Position numbers and translations under genes: made by a program. The notes below the pieces were generated by a model. It was not told the origin of the DNA. It ran no database searches and was given only the letters and a program-made list of their open reading frames with translations. DNA of 64,000 bases. It comes from Bifidobacterium bifidum ATCC 29521 = JCM 1255 = DSM 20456 (GTDB taxonomy: Bacteria > Actinomycetota > Actinomycetes > Actinomycetales > Bifidobacteriaceae). Below are positions 28,452-37,238 of this stretch, one piece after another (position 1 is the stretch's first letter; every line of letters begins with the position of its first letter). The stretch is from assembly GCF_001025135.1 (NCBI RefSeq), contig NZ_AP012323.1, positions 124,001-188,000 of the forward strand, in the 5' to 3' direction.

Positions 28452-29270
28452 ATGACTCAACCGCAGGCATATGCAGTGACCGAGGGTGACGGGTTGCCCG
28501 TGGTGTTCGTGCATGGCATGGGCGTGGACCACCGTTCGCTGATGCTGCTGGATGAGGCATTCTTGTGCCCGGAGTCGGGCGCTGCCGCGTCGCGGTCGCT
28601 GAAGCGCATATATCTGGATTTGCCGGGGTTCGGCCGCACTCCGGCACTGCCGGCACGCGCGTGCGGTCTGCCGGAGATGGCCGACTGGCTGCAGTCCGCC
28701 ATCGACGATCTGGTCGGCGCGGGGGAGCCGTTCGCGCTGGTCGGCAATTCGATGGGCGGTGCACTCGCCCGTGAGATGGTGGCTCGCGAGCCATCGCGGG
28801 TTCGCGGGCTGGCATTGATCGCCCCGGTGGTGGATCCGCGGCGCACTCGTCGTCATGTCGCCGAGCATGTGATCACCGAGCCGAATCCGACGCTGATACA
28901 CGCGCTGCCTCAGGATCAGACGTTCGATTTCGTAACCATGGGCGTCAACCAGTCATTCGCCGCGTGGCGCCGCTATCAGTCATATATTTTGCCGGGCATC
29001 CGTCTGTGCGACCGTGACGCCTGCGCCAGATTGGACGCCCGTTATTGGCTGAATGACGACCCGGAGCGCGTATTCGGCACTTATGCCGGGCCGACCCTGT
29101 TCGTCACCGGACGACGGGATCAGATCGTTGGTTTTGAAGATCAACGGGCCCTGTTGTCGCATTATCCCGACGCCACGTTCGTCACGCTGGATGATGCCGG
29201 CCACAACGCGCACATCGACCAGCCCGAAGCGGTGATTCGTCTGCTCCGGGAGTGGGCCGGCCGGCTGTGA
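28452..29270 (+). CDS. Alpha/beta hydrolase
   Basis: A 272-aa protein of the alpha/beta-hydrolase fold. The nucleophile lies in GNSMGGA, the acid in TGRRDQIV and the His in DAGHNAHID; the oxyanion strand is FVHGMGVDH. The substrate is unknown; similar proteins are esterases, lactonases or C-C hydrolases. The ATG has AAAGGA about 8 nt upstream. It is followed by a GNAT gene with its own apparent promoter. Confidence 0.85.
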   Translation: MTQPQAYAVTEGDGLPVVFVHGMGVDHRSLMLLDEAFLCPESGAAASRSLKRIYLDLPGFGRTPALPARACGLPEMADWLQSAIDDLVGAGEPFALVGNSMGGALAREMVAREPSRVRGLALIAPVVDPRRTRRHVAEHVITEPNPTLIHALPQDQTFDFVTMGVNQSFAAWRRYQSYILPGIRLCDRDACARLDARYWLNDDPERVFGTYAGPTLFVTGRRDQIVGFEDQRALLSHYPDATFVTLDDAGHNAHIDQPEAVIRLLREWAGRL

Positions 29271-29332
29271 CGGTAGGCGTCCACGCGATGCCGGGCGCGG
29301 CACGACGTATGACACGCGCTACACTGGCGCCC

Positions 29333-29764
29333 ATGACCGGTAAAATCGAAGCCTACGACCATCTGCCTGAAACGGCTCGTGCGATACGCGAGCAGGTGTT
29401 CATCCGCGAGCGTGACTGGCGGCCTGAATTCGACGAGTGGGATGCCGTGGCCGTTCATCTGCTGGCGTTCGACGGGAATCGGACCGTGGCGACATGCCGA
29501 TTCTATGCGGATCCCGACCATTCCGATCAGCCGGGAAGGTACGTGATCGCGCGTCTCGCCGTGCTGTCCGACGCGCAAGGCCGCGGTATCGGCTCCCAAC
29601 TGCTGGCCGACGCCGAACGCCGTATTGCGCACAGTGGAGGAACCATCGCCGCGGTACATTCGGAGAACGACCACTACAAGTTCTACGAGCGGCGTGGATA
29701 TCAACTCACCGACGAACTCTACGACGACGGCCGCCACGGTTGGCTGATCAAGGCGCTCATATGA
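29333..29764 (+). CDS. GNAT-family N-acetyltransferase, ElaA-like
   Basis: About 143 residues. The acetyl-CoA loop is seen as AQGRGIGSQLL, followed by HSENDHYKFYERRGY, the typical C-terminal GNAT motif. The early FIRERDWRPEFDEWD resembles the ElaA/YjdJ-like group. Substrate unknown. The ATG at 29333 has no Shine-Dalgarno, but TACACT ends 7 nt upstream, suggesting a leaderless message; a longer frame from 29252 overlaps the previous gene and is less likely. Confidence 0.82.
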   Translation: MTGKIEAYDHLPETARAIREQVFIRERDWRPEFDEWDAVAVHLLAFDGNRTVATCRFYADPDHSDQPGRYVIARLAVLSDAQGRGIGSQLLADAERRIAHSGGTIAAVHSENDHYKFYERRGYQLTDELYDDGRHGWLIKALI

Positions 29765-29770
29765 TGCAAC

Positions 29771-29884
29771 TTACGGGTTGAAATAGCCGAGATCCGTGAT
29801 TCCCCGTGCGAAATCGCCGTTTTCGGGCCCGAAAGCGACATTTTTGCACGGGGAATTGCCCAGAACGGCGATTTCAACCCGTAA
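29771..29884. repeat. Multi-level palindromic intergenic element
   Basis: TTACGGGTTGAAAT at 29771-29784 is perfectly inverted at 29871-29884. Inside it, ATTCCCCGTGCGAAA at 29799 has an inverted near-copy at about 29842-29856, AAATCGCCGTT at 29811-29821 is inverted at about 29864-29874, and a perfect TTTCGGGCCCGAAA palindrome sits at 29821-29834. Several alternative folds are possible. It lies directly after the GNAT stop codon and before the IS30 relic. Confidence 0.8.
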
Positions 29885-29937
29885 TTGGTGGATTCTAGTG
29901 GTGGTTGCAACGCCTGTGTTGTTTTGTTGGTTTTAGG

Positions 29938-30049
29938 TTAGTTGCTGGTGTCGAGTAGTTCGATGATCTTCTCGCTTGGTTTCATGAAGCCGAGGGTTTT
30001 GCGTGGCCGGTCGTTGAGTTCCTCGGCGACCGTGTCGAGGTAGTTGATA
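29938..30049 (-). mobile_element. C-terminal remnant of an IS30-family transposase
   Basis: The minus strand encodes about 35 residues ending in NDRPRKTLGFMKPSE and a TAA at 29938-29940, the conserved C-terminus of IS30 transposases. The gene is cut at 30049/30050 by the terminal repeat of an IS3-family element. No continuation of the IS30 gene was found on the far side of that element. Confidence 0.8.
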
Positions 30050-30102
30050 TGGCCTGTTTTTTGTTCCGCTTTTCCTCTAACTCGATGGGAGATGATGGAA
30101 CC

Positions 30103-30327
30103 ATGGCAAAGGGCACTCGATACACTCCGGAGTTCCGGGCGAAGGCCGTCAGGTTGCTGGCGGAGTCCTGGTCGTCGTATTCGTCGGAGACGAAGCGGTC
30201 CGCGCAGGAGGCGATGGCGGAGTTGAAGCGGCTGCGGGCGGAGAACACGGAATTGCGCCGGGCGAACGAGATATTGACGACGGCTCCGGCTTTTTCCGCG
30301 GCCGGGCTCGACCCGACACGGCGTTGA
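30103..30327 (+). pseudogene. IS3-family OrfA with internal deletion
   Basis: A 74-residue frame starting MAKGTRYTPEFRAKAVRLL, the usual helix-turn-helix start of IS3 OrfA proteins, and ending in the leucine-zipper part ELKRLRAENTELRRANEIL. The middle of the HTH region (about 35 residues) is missing between SSYSSETK and QEAMAELK, so it probably cannot bind the ends. Confidence 0.8.
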
Positions 30328-31262
30328 TGGCCGCGTGCATCGACGAATACGGGAACCGTTTCAAGGCCGGGCCGATCTGCAAGGTCCTGTCCGAAGCGCT
30401 GGACTGCGGTTTCCTCACGCCGCGCGGCTACCGCATGTTCAGGCCAGGACCCGTCAGCCGCATGCGGGCGCGCCACGAGGCGCCAGCCCGCGATGTCATG
30501 GACATCCATGCCGGCGGGTTCTCCGCCGTGTACGGATGCCGCGAGGTGCGGCATGGGCTCATCGGCAAGGGCCGGGATCCCGGGGAAGCGGGCCGCGACC
30601 AGGTGATGGACATCATGCGCGGGCTCGGCATGCGGGGCGTCAGGCGTGGAAAGACGCTCCGTCGCCACCAAGCCCGCGAAGGGCACGGGCGGCAGGCCCG
30701 ACCTGGTGGACCGCAAGTTCGAGGCCGAGGCGCCGGACCGGCCGCACGTGGCCGGCATCACCTACGGGCGCATGACCGACGGGCGCTCCGCGTATACCGC
30801 ATCCGTCACCGACATGTTCGCCAGGCGGATCGTGGGCCGGGCGTGCGCCACCACCATGAACACGGAGGAGCCGCCCCTGCAGGCGTTGGAGCAGGCGATC
30901 GCGTGGGCCGCGTCGCGCGGCGGGACCGACGGCCTCGCCCGCCACGGCGATCATGGCGTGCAGTACACCGGCACGGTGTACTGCACGCCAGGGTGATGGA
31001 ATACGGCATGCTGCCGTCGACCGGCACGGTCGGCGACTCCCGCGACAACGCCATGGCCGAATCCGCCGACGGCGCGTACAGGACCGGTCTCGTCTGGCGG
31101 CGCAAGCCCTTCCATGATCCGAAGGACCTGGGGCCGGCGACGTTCCGGCGGGTCTCGTGGCGGAACTCGAAACGGCTGCACCGGCCCCTGGGCTACGGGA
31201 CACCGGAAGCGGTGGAAACCGAGTATTATACGAATCAAGCGTCGCAAGCCGCCTCACTATAA
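30327..31262 (+). pseudogene. IS3-family OrfB transposase, twice frameshifted
   Basis: The integrase-core transposase is split: 30327 to about 30655 in one frame, about 30646-30990 in the next, then back to the first frame until 31262. The second part contains GDHGVQYTGTVY with the second catalytic Asp, and the third part DNAMAESADG with the catalytic Glu. The first catalytic Asp, expected in VADITY, is Gly here (VAGITYGRM). Two frameshifts and a lost active-site residue make it non-functional. Confidence 0.85.
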
Positions 31263-31315
31263 AGGCGAAACAAAAACCAGGCCACTTCATAATGTTTGGA
31301 GGGTTTGTTAAGCTC

Positions 31316-32160
31316 TTACGCCACTGCGGCGGTTTCACTCGTCTTGCCTGCATCGATGGCTTTGAGCCGCATCTGGTCCACGGTGTCGGCGACTTCGTTG
31401 AGTCATTCGGGCCAGAGTCCGGCGTATACGTCGAGTGTGATGCTCGCCGTGGCATGGCCAAGCTGTTTTTGGAGGGTCTTGACATCCGCGCCGCAGGCGA
31501 TGGCGATGGACGCGTAGGTGTGACGTAGGCTGTGGATGTTCACAGCCTCGCCCTCCATGCCCGCGTTGCGCACGCTGGGATACCAGATGCGTGTCCTCCA
31601 GCTCTGGTCGTGGATGCATCCGCCGCGTTTGGCCCGGAACAGGAACTCGTTCTTGCTTTGTCCGGCGGTCTGCTCCTCCAGTTGGGGAATGAGAGACTGC
31701 GGCAGGGCGATGGTCCTCGCCTCACCGTTTTTTGCGTGCCGAGTTGCATCCTGCCTTCCCCGTCATCGGACCATGTGCGGCGGATGCGGGCTTTGCGGTT
31801 CCTGAAGTCGAGATCCTGAATCTGCAGGGCGAGCACTTCGTTGATGCGCACGCCGGTGTAAGCGAGGAATCGCACCAGCAGTTCGACTTCCGGCACGGTG
31901 AGGAACACCATGTCCTCGTCCTTGGACACAATCTGCGGTATGGTGACCAGCTTGGCCGGGTTCTCCGGATCCACTTGTTGGTGATGGCGTATTCGAACAC
32001 CGCCGCCATGACGACCTTGACGATGCTATGCAGGGACTCAGCGGCCGCGGCTTCTTCTTGCCGGACAGCTGGGCCTTATACCCGCCCTTGGAGAGTTTGT
32101 TCACCCATGATTGGAGTTCGTTGGATGTGATTTCGAGCAGCGTCTTATAGGTGTCGTCGA
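31316..32160 (-). pseudogene. Phage tyrosine integrase, multiply broken
   Basis: Translated piecewise on the minus strand: ITSNELQSWVNKLSKGGYKA, then after a frameshift SLHSIVKVVMAAVFEYAITN, then after another FLAYTGVRINEVLALQ (catalytic Arg), then after a one-base loss in an A tract (31728-31733) HSLRHTYASIA and QLGHATASITLDVY (catalytic His, Arg, Tyr), then an in-frame TGA at 31403-31405 before the last 30 residues. The N-terminal arm-binding part is missing: near 32150-32160 the frame joins a holin-like sequence instead. It is the relic of a prophage integrase with at least five lesions. Confidence 0.85.
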
Positions 32161-32340
32161 ATCCACCGGTGGCGGCGATGGCGATGATACCGAACAAGAC
32201 GGATGCGGAAAGGTACACGGGTCCGACGTATCCGCCGGGAATATACTTCTTGAACACCCGAACGAACGCGGGCACGATCAACGCCACGAACCCGGACCCG
32301 AGCGTGATCACGGTGCCGATATCCGCATGATGCTCCTTAG
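32155..32340 (-). pseudogene. Holin-like 5' fragment fused to integrase remnant
   Basis: About 50 residues (SGFVALIVPAFVRVFKKYIP, then IIAIAATGGFDDTY) match the N-terminal two-thirds of the intact holin-like gene at 35655-35930. At GGFDDTY similarity switches to integrase sequence. The start region aligns with the other copy but carries one extra base just after the ATG, so it would not be translated normally. It marks a deletion junction between two prophage segments. Confidence 0.75.
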
Positions 32341-32502
32341 ACGATGTAGGCGGCCTCCGGCATCGACGCCTACGAAAGCGGGTTCGGCATCAGAAAAAGA
32401 CTGGGTCGGACGCCGGCGCTAACCCATCAACGCGCGCGGATAAGACCCACGTTTCTTTACTTAACCCAGAAGCCCCACTCCCCGAGCGGAAGTAGGGCCG
32501 CC

Positions 32503-32538
32503 GGTCGGGCTGACAGGATTTGAACCTGCGACATCCTG
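32503..32538 (-). other. 3' fragment of a tRNA gene (tRNA-Pro-like), probable attachment-site relic
   Basis: The minus strand reads GTCGCAGGTTCAAATCCTG followed by TCAGCCCGACC: a complete T arm plus the 3' acceptor strand of a tRNA, most like actinobacterial tRNA-Pro. The 5' half is absent. Such 3' halves are left where a phage integrated in a tRNA gene, which fits the adjacent integrase relic. Confidence 0.65.
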
Positions 32539-32789
32539 TTTTCGCGGGGTGTTTCTTTGTTGAATTGGCTGGCTCTTGTTGAGCCTAATATCGTTGGAAA
32601 ATGGCGGTTTCCGGTTCTTGGTTGTCTTTGTTGAGACGACTGGGATTGGCTCACCGTGACGGTCATTGTTACTGGTTTTTTACTGGAATTGACCATCATG
32701 GCGGGGATATCGCCCGGCGTGTCGACGCGCTAATTTCGGAATTCTAAAAAGCTTTCAGACGAGGTGGCGCCGTTTCATCGCAACCGGGG
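32539..32789. other. Intergenic, no gene seen
   Basis: Between the tRNA fragment and the small acidic gene I see no supported gene. The sequence is AT-richer than the core and is probably prophage debris. The stretch 32341-32502 on the other side of the tRNA fragment is likewise without a gene, apart from a short hairpin near 32346-32372. Confidence 0.4.
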
Positions 32790-33044
32790 TTAGAACTCTC
32801 CCAAGGTGTCTTCCAAGGCATGCCCATCATCAGGCTTCAAACCAAGACGGTTTATCTTCTCACGCAGTTTGTCAAAGTAGTACGGATCTCCCAGATCCTC
32901 CACGGTCGGATAGTCGTCAGCCAGCTCAATCAGCTCGCTTGCGTCTTCCGGCCAGAGCATGCGGGCATCGAAAACGCCTTCTAGCATGCTTGCTCCATCA
33001 GGATCTAGCGTTGGGTCATCAACAGGCCAATCTTTGCATCCCAT
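32790..33044 (-). CDS. Small, very acidic protein next to the restriction-modification genes
   Basis: About 84 residues with some 23 Asp/Glu and only about 7 Lys/Arg; no domain recognised. It is transcribed divergently from the restriction endonuclease, with 45 bp between the two starts, so both share a promoter region. Start taken at 33044; an alternative lies at 33074. It could be a regulator, an inhibitor or an unrelated phage gene. The composition resembles DNA-mimic inhibitors, but that is only a suggestion. Confidence 0.5.
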   Translation of the reverse strand: MGCKDWPVDDPTLDPDGASMLEGVFDARMLWPEDASELIELADDYPTVEDLGDPYYFDKLREKINRLGLKPDDGHALEDTLGEF

Positions 33045-33089
33045 GACACCCTCCGTGGCTATCGTGGTACACAAAGTTACATCACAGGC

Positions 33090-34298
33090 ATGTGGATTCC
33101 CAAATACACCGCGTTTTTAGCTCAAATCGAGTCCTGGTTCGCATATGATGGGCACATGTACGAGAAAAACAGTTATGCCCCATATGGCATGGAATACACG
33201 AGCCGCTCAGATCTCGCCGATTTGATGACTAAGAATAACTTCACCACCGAGGCGCCGATAAGTTTCCTCATGTACATCGATGAAGTCCTTAAAAAGCCGA
33301 CCGTGCTGATAGAAGGCATTCTTAATGATAAGAAACAACTCAGCACTCACCAAGCCTATGTGCCTCTAGCAGAGGTATTCGGTGCAGATCCTTGCAATGT
33401 GGGCTTTCGTTTTGAAGAATCTTTTGAAGGATATGACAAATATGCTACGAACAAAGCGAATCGTTCCGATGTAGTCGTAGTAGATCGTGAGACTGGTGAT
33501 CATAAGTCCGCTTTTGAAGTGAAGCTTGTAGTCGTCCCAAACTCCGGTACCGCGCGAAAATCCCATGACGACCAGAGTTGTGAAATTGTGGTGCGCCCAC
33601 CCAGCATCGAGCAGCTTACGTTTTCGATAGCTGACACCTATGGCAAAACGGGAATGGAAGAACTGCGCAAAATCATTGTCAAATTCCTTGGTGATAGCAT
33701 TCAGTACTTCAAGTGGGAAGATGAATCCTTTATGCTTCGCCGCCTTCCCCAGATAAGGGAGGCTGCGGAGGCGATAGCAAAAGCAAAACTTGCACAGCAA
33801 AAGCCATTTGCCATCACAGGACTTTGGCGAACACAGGGGCAGCGAGGTCTGTTGGACGAAAACTGTTTCGATTCATTTGTGTGGACAAATCTCGCTTTTC
33901 TCCAGCTGTTTCTTGTCTCAGCAGCAAATAGAAATGACCCGAATGCCGAAATCACACGCCCAGAACGTTCGTTGATTTGGCTTGTGCGTTCGCTCTATGA
34001 TTATGCGTGCCAAGGTAAAGTAAAGTTCGACTGGGCGCATTCAGCCATTACGTACAATCAGCAGACCGACAAGGCCGGCTCATTTGCTGGTAATATACCT
34101 TTCCAATTCATGAATGGGCCAAGACTGCGGAAGCCTGCGATACCTCGTGACCAGCTTGATGATGTCATACCAATGGAAGCTTTGGATCTATTCATGCCGG
34201 AACGCAGGCTAGACGCAACGCTGTTTTACGGCGCACAGATAGAGAAGGCCCGTGAGTTTGGGAAGAATCAGCCTAATCGGCATGGGGCAGAAAATTAG
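33090..34298 (+). CDS. Probable type II restriction endonuclease
   Basis: A 402-aa protein that converges on a cytosine-5 methyltransferase, overlapping its stop by 4 bp. A PD-(D/E)XK nuclease signature is visible: Asp127 in NRSDVVVVD and Glu143-Val-Lys145 in SAFEVKL. The sequence recalls HindVP-type enzymes, but I am not certain of the subfamily, and the target site cannot be read from it. Base composition is clearly AT-richer than the core genome, a sign of transfer. The sequence may extend or start slightly differently at the 5' end, as the Shine-Dalgarno is weak. Confidence 0.75.
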   Translation: MWIPKYTAFLAQIESWFAYDGHMYEKNSYAPYGMEYTSRSDLADLMTKNNFTTEAPISFLMYIDEVLKKPTVLIEGILNDKKQLSTHQAYVPLAEVFGADPCNVGFRFEESFEGYDKYATNKANRSDVVVVDRETGDHKSAFEVKLVVVPNSGTARKSHDDQSCEIVVRPPSIEQLTFSIADTYGKTGMEELRKIIVKFLGDSIQYFKWEDESFMLRRLPQIREAAEAIAKAKLAQQKPFAITGLWRTQGQRGLLDENCFDSFVWTNLAFLQLFLVSAANRNDPNAEITRPERSLIWLVRSLYDYACQGKVKFDWAHSAITYNQQTDKAGSFAGNIPFQFMNGPRLRKPAIPRDQLDDVIPMEALDLFMPERRLDATLFYGAQIEKAREFGKNQPNRHGAEN

Positions 34299-35461
34299 GC
34301 TGTGAGATTGTCAGCTAAATAGGATCTCACGGAGGCTCCCACATACTTCGCGAGATTAACAGGCACAGCATTGCCTATTAGCTGCTCCACGTCTGTTTTG
34401 CTCCCAAGAAACTCAAAATCTTCGAACGTCTGTATACGGGCGCGTTCCACTGTAGTAAGTGGCCTCGCTTCAGATACAGGTGCAGCGTCACCTGGATGGC
34501 CGGGATAACCCTGCGGTACGGGACGATTCACTCCTCGTATCGTAGGGGATGGCTCGTCTATCGAAAAAACAGCACGACGCGCATATGAACGCGGATGGCG
34601 ATAATAGTACTGAGTTCCTAAAGACTCTCCAAAGTAATTTCTGACAGTCATCGGTCTGTCTGAGAGATGTGCGGTGAGATATTCCTCAAATTCATTGTCC
34701 ATGTTGCCGTTAAGGAAACCAACCGTAATAAGACGTTTTCGGGCTTGTGGAACACCGCAATATGCAGCGTTCAAAACATGTTCGGTGATACCGTAGCCCG
34801 CCTCAGTCAAAATTTCAACGGCATGGCGGAATGCGGTGGCAGTTTTCGCTCTCGCGACATTCTCCATGACAAAAAAACTTGGTCTGAAATGTGCAACTAT
34901 AGTGGCATATTTTTCAGTTAAATCAGCTCTAGCGCCTTCTTTTCGTTTTCCGGCACTGGAAAAATCTTGGCATGGAGGCCCTCCTATAATGCCGTCGAAG
35001 CAAAAGCCGGAGGCCTCTATTGTCCTTATCGTCAAATCAACATCGGACAAATCGAGTTTGTATGCCCGCTCTGGCAGGTTGTGGTTATATGTCCTAATAG
35101 CGGGATCCCAATTATCATATCCAGCTAGCACATTATATCCCGCATTGCGAAAACCTCGCGACAGGCCGCCGCAACCAGCAAATAGGTCAATAACAGAGGG
35201 TCCGTCAGGCTCAGGCTCACTCTGAGAAACACGCTTCTCCGATGGGGCATAAAAGCTTTTCACGTCTCCGGCTCTCCAAACTGCCCCTCCATTGATGTTC
35301 TCGGCCGTAGGCGCAGGGACCTGATGCCTCTTTTTAAGCGTCCGAACTGTCGCGGGTTTAACTCCCAAATAGTCTGCCAAGCGTTGCACGTCATACAACC
35401 CCGTGTTCTCTTCAGGCGGCACGTCAGGGTTCTGTGGCATACGAACTCGTCTTTTAGTCAT
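34295..35461 (-). CDS. DNA cytosine-5 methyltransferase with N-terminal helix-turn-helix
   Basis: A 388-aa C5-methyltransferase. Motif I is DLFAGCGGLSRGF, motif IV GGPPCQDFSSAG with the catalytic Cys, motif VI FFVMENVAR, and motifs IX-X include TTVERARIQTFEDF and QLIGNAVPVNLA. Residues about 20-70 (DVQRLADYLGVKPATVRTLK and AVWRAGDVKSF) form a MerR/excisionase-like helix-turn-helix ahead of the catalytic domain. N-terminal extensions of some C5-methyltransferases repress their own promoter. It protects DNA against the neighbouring endonuclease. Confidence 0.92.
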   Translation of the reverse strand: MTKRRVRMPQNPDVPPEENTGLYDVQRLADYLGVKPATVRTLKKRHQVPAPTAENINGGAVWRAGDVKSFYAPSEKRVSQSEPEPDGPSVIDLFAGCGGLSRGFRNAGYNVLAGYDNWDPAIRTYNHNLPERAYKLDLSDVDLTIRTIEASGFCFDGIIGGPPCQDFSSAGKRKEGARADLTEKYATIVAHFRPSFFVMENVARAKTATAFRHAVEILTEAGYGITEHVLNAAYCGVPQARKRLITVGFLNGNMDNEFEEYLTAHLSDRPMTVRNYFGESLGTQYYYRHPRSYARRAVFSIDEPSPTIRGVNRPVPQGYPGHPGDAAPVSEARPLTTVERARIQTFEDFEFLGSKTDVEQLIGNAVPVNLAKYVGASVRSYLADNLTA

Positions 35462-35654
35462 GGATGAATAATATCATCGATGCCGACTTTTGGCGCCCAT
35501 GCGTGTCATCTAAAGACATCGTTAGATTGGCTGTCGTTTAGCCTTATTGCGGAGAGTACATACCTACCCAAACATATAAGCCCCTTAATCCACGCTGTGA
35601 GCAAGAACGAATCAAAGGGGATTATATGGCATAACGCTTCTCCCTCTATACTGG

Positions 35655-35930
35655 TTAGCTTTTGCTTAGCTTTCCGTCGAAAGCCTGGTTGACGAGCGTG
35701 TACACGGTCTGGGCGACACCCACTACTCCAGCGAGTACGATGCCCCATGTGTAGGTGCCGTCGAATCCGCCGGTGGCGGCGATGGCGATCACACCGAACA
35801 GGATGGACACGGCGAGGGAAACGAGTCCCACGTATCCGCTGGGAATATAGGTTTTGAACGCCTGCACGAGTGCGGGCGCGATGAGTGCCACGAGTCCGGA
35901 CGCGAGGGTGGTTGCGGTGGAAATATCCAT
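35655..35930 (-). CDS. Phage holin-like protein
   Basis: About 91 residues with two to three hydrophobic segments (near 8-25, 30-50 and 58-80) and a charged C-terminus, the size and layout of small phage holins. AAGGAG precedes the ATG at 35930 at a proper distance. It lies directly downstream of the endolysin relic in the same direction, as in bifidobacterial phage lysis modules. A second, truncated copy lies at 32155-32340. Confidence 0.75.
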   Translation of the reverse strand: MDISTATTLASGLVALIAPALVQAFKTYIPSGYVGLVSLAVSILFGVIAIAATGGFDGTYTWGIVLAGVVGVAQTVYTLVNQAFDGKLSKS

Positions 35931-36001
35931 GGGTTTTTTCTCCTTGGGTTGATGATGAAAGGTGGCCTCCGGCATGGTGCCGAAGGCCACGGTGAGTTTG
36001 G

Positions 36002-37218
36002 TCAGTAGCGGAGCCGTTGGCCGGGGTAAATGAGGTTGGGGTTGGCAAGGTTGTCCAACTGGGCGACGTGCTGCCAGCCATTGGCTCCGAAGATTCCGCT
36101 GAGCGTTTCGCCGCTCTTGACGACATGCACGCGGCTACCCATGGCCGTGGACCCGCTGACAGCGATTGCCTTACCACGGTAGGTGACGATGTTGCCCGGA
36201 TAGATCAGGTTGAGGTTGCCGGACGGAACCCTCCATGCGGACAACGGCCACAGGCCAGTTCGCGTTGCTATGCCGGACATGGTGTCGCCGCTGCGCACGG
36301 TCACGCTCACGTCCTTCGCAACCGAGGCGGGCGCTGGAACGGACGCACTGGCGGAGGTCACGCCGAGTCGCCGGTTGACGATCTGTATGACGCGCTCGTA
36401 GTTCGCACTCAGCGCGGGCTTTGCGGGTTTGGCCGTTGCCGTAGTCGCCGCGGATCGTGGCCGTCGCCAGCGCCTCGTAATCCACGCTCGGAACGGAGGG
36501 ACGCGGCGCGGGAGAAGGCCTGACGGCGGTGCCGTTGGGGGTTGGCGTACTTGTCCCACTGCCAGGCTTCGCCACGGAACACGTTGAGATCCAGCGGGCC
36601 AGCGTATCCGGGCAGCCGGCCGTTGGAAGTGTATTGGCGCATGGCCTCGCCATATGCGCCATACTTCCACGGGCGGGTCTGTCATCCTGTGGCCGCGTTG
36701 GAAGCGTATTGCGCCACCCACAGTCCGCACTTGGCCCTCACATCGGAGGGAATCTGCCAAATCGCGGATGCTTGCACGTAGACTATGGGCCACACGCCGG
36801 TCATCGCGTGCACGCGCCGGACGAATTCTCGTACCCAGTTGCCGTTGCCCCATGCGCCGTTCTGGTAGGATTCCCAATCCAATACCAGCACCGCGCGGCC
36901 CACGTAAGATCGCGTGTGGTTGGTGAAGTGGTTGGCTTCGGCGGTGGCGTTGTTACCGCCGGCGTAGTGGTAGAGGCCGAGTTTCTTGCCGGTGTCCAAC
37001 GCGCCCTGTGCCTGTACACGCCATGCGGTGTTGACGAACCCGGTGTTCTGGGTGACCTTGGCCACGGCGAAGTCGGCCTGCACCTGGCGTGTGATGCCGG
37101 CCGGCTGCCAGCCGGACACGTTGATGCCGTTCATGTCCACCATCGCGGATGGCACGACCATGACCATGACCAGCAACGCCACCAGCAGCGTGGATATTCG
37201 TTTGAGTATTCGGGACAT
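36002..37218 (-). pseudogene. Phage endolysin (GH25 lysozyme, Cpl-7 repeat, two LysM), broken
   Basis: The first 178 residues encode a signal-like hydrophobic start, then a GH25 muramidase: VDMNGINVSGWQP, AVKVTQNTGF and VLDWESY. An in-frame TGA at 36682-36684 ends it. The same frame goes on with the end of the GH25 domain (LDLNVFRGEAWQWDKY), then a frameshift near 36540 leads to a Cpl-7-type segment (VDYEALATATIRGDYGNG). Another near 36435 leads to NYERVIQIVNRRLG and two LysM domains (VRSGDTMSGIA and VKSGETLSGIF) up to the stop at 36002. It is the lysis gene of a dead prophage. Confidence 0.85.
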
Positions 37219-37238
37219 ATGTTGTCCTTCCGAAGGCG

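Larger units (their letters stand above)
30050..31284 (+). mobile_element. Degenerate IS3-family insertion sequence
   Basis: The element is bounded by imperfect inverted repeats of about 24 bp: TGGCCTGTTTTTTGTTCCGC at 30050 and its counterpart ending in CCAGGCCA at 31284. It contains an orfA and an orfB in the usual overlapping order, both damaged. No clear target duplication is visible, and the left side interrupts an IS30 relic. Confidence 0.82.

Noticed and set aside
33090..35461. Restriction-modification genes as part of a larger BREX, DISARM or phosphorothioation cluster
   Set aside because: Only the nuclease, methyltransferase and one small gene are present; the neighbours are prophage and IS relics.
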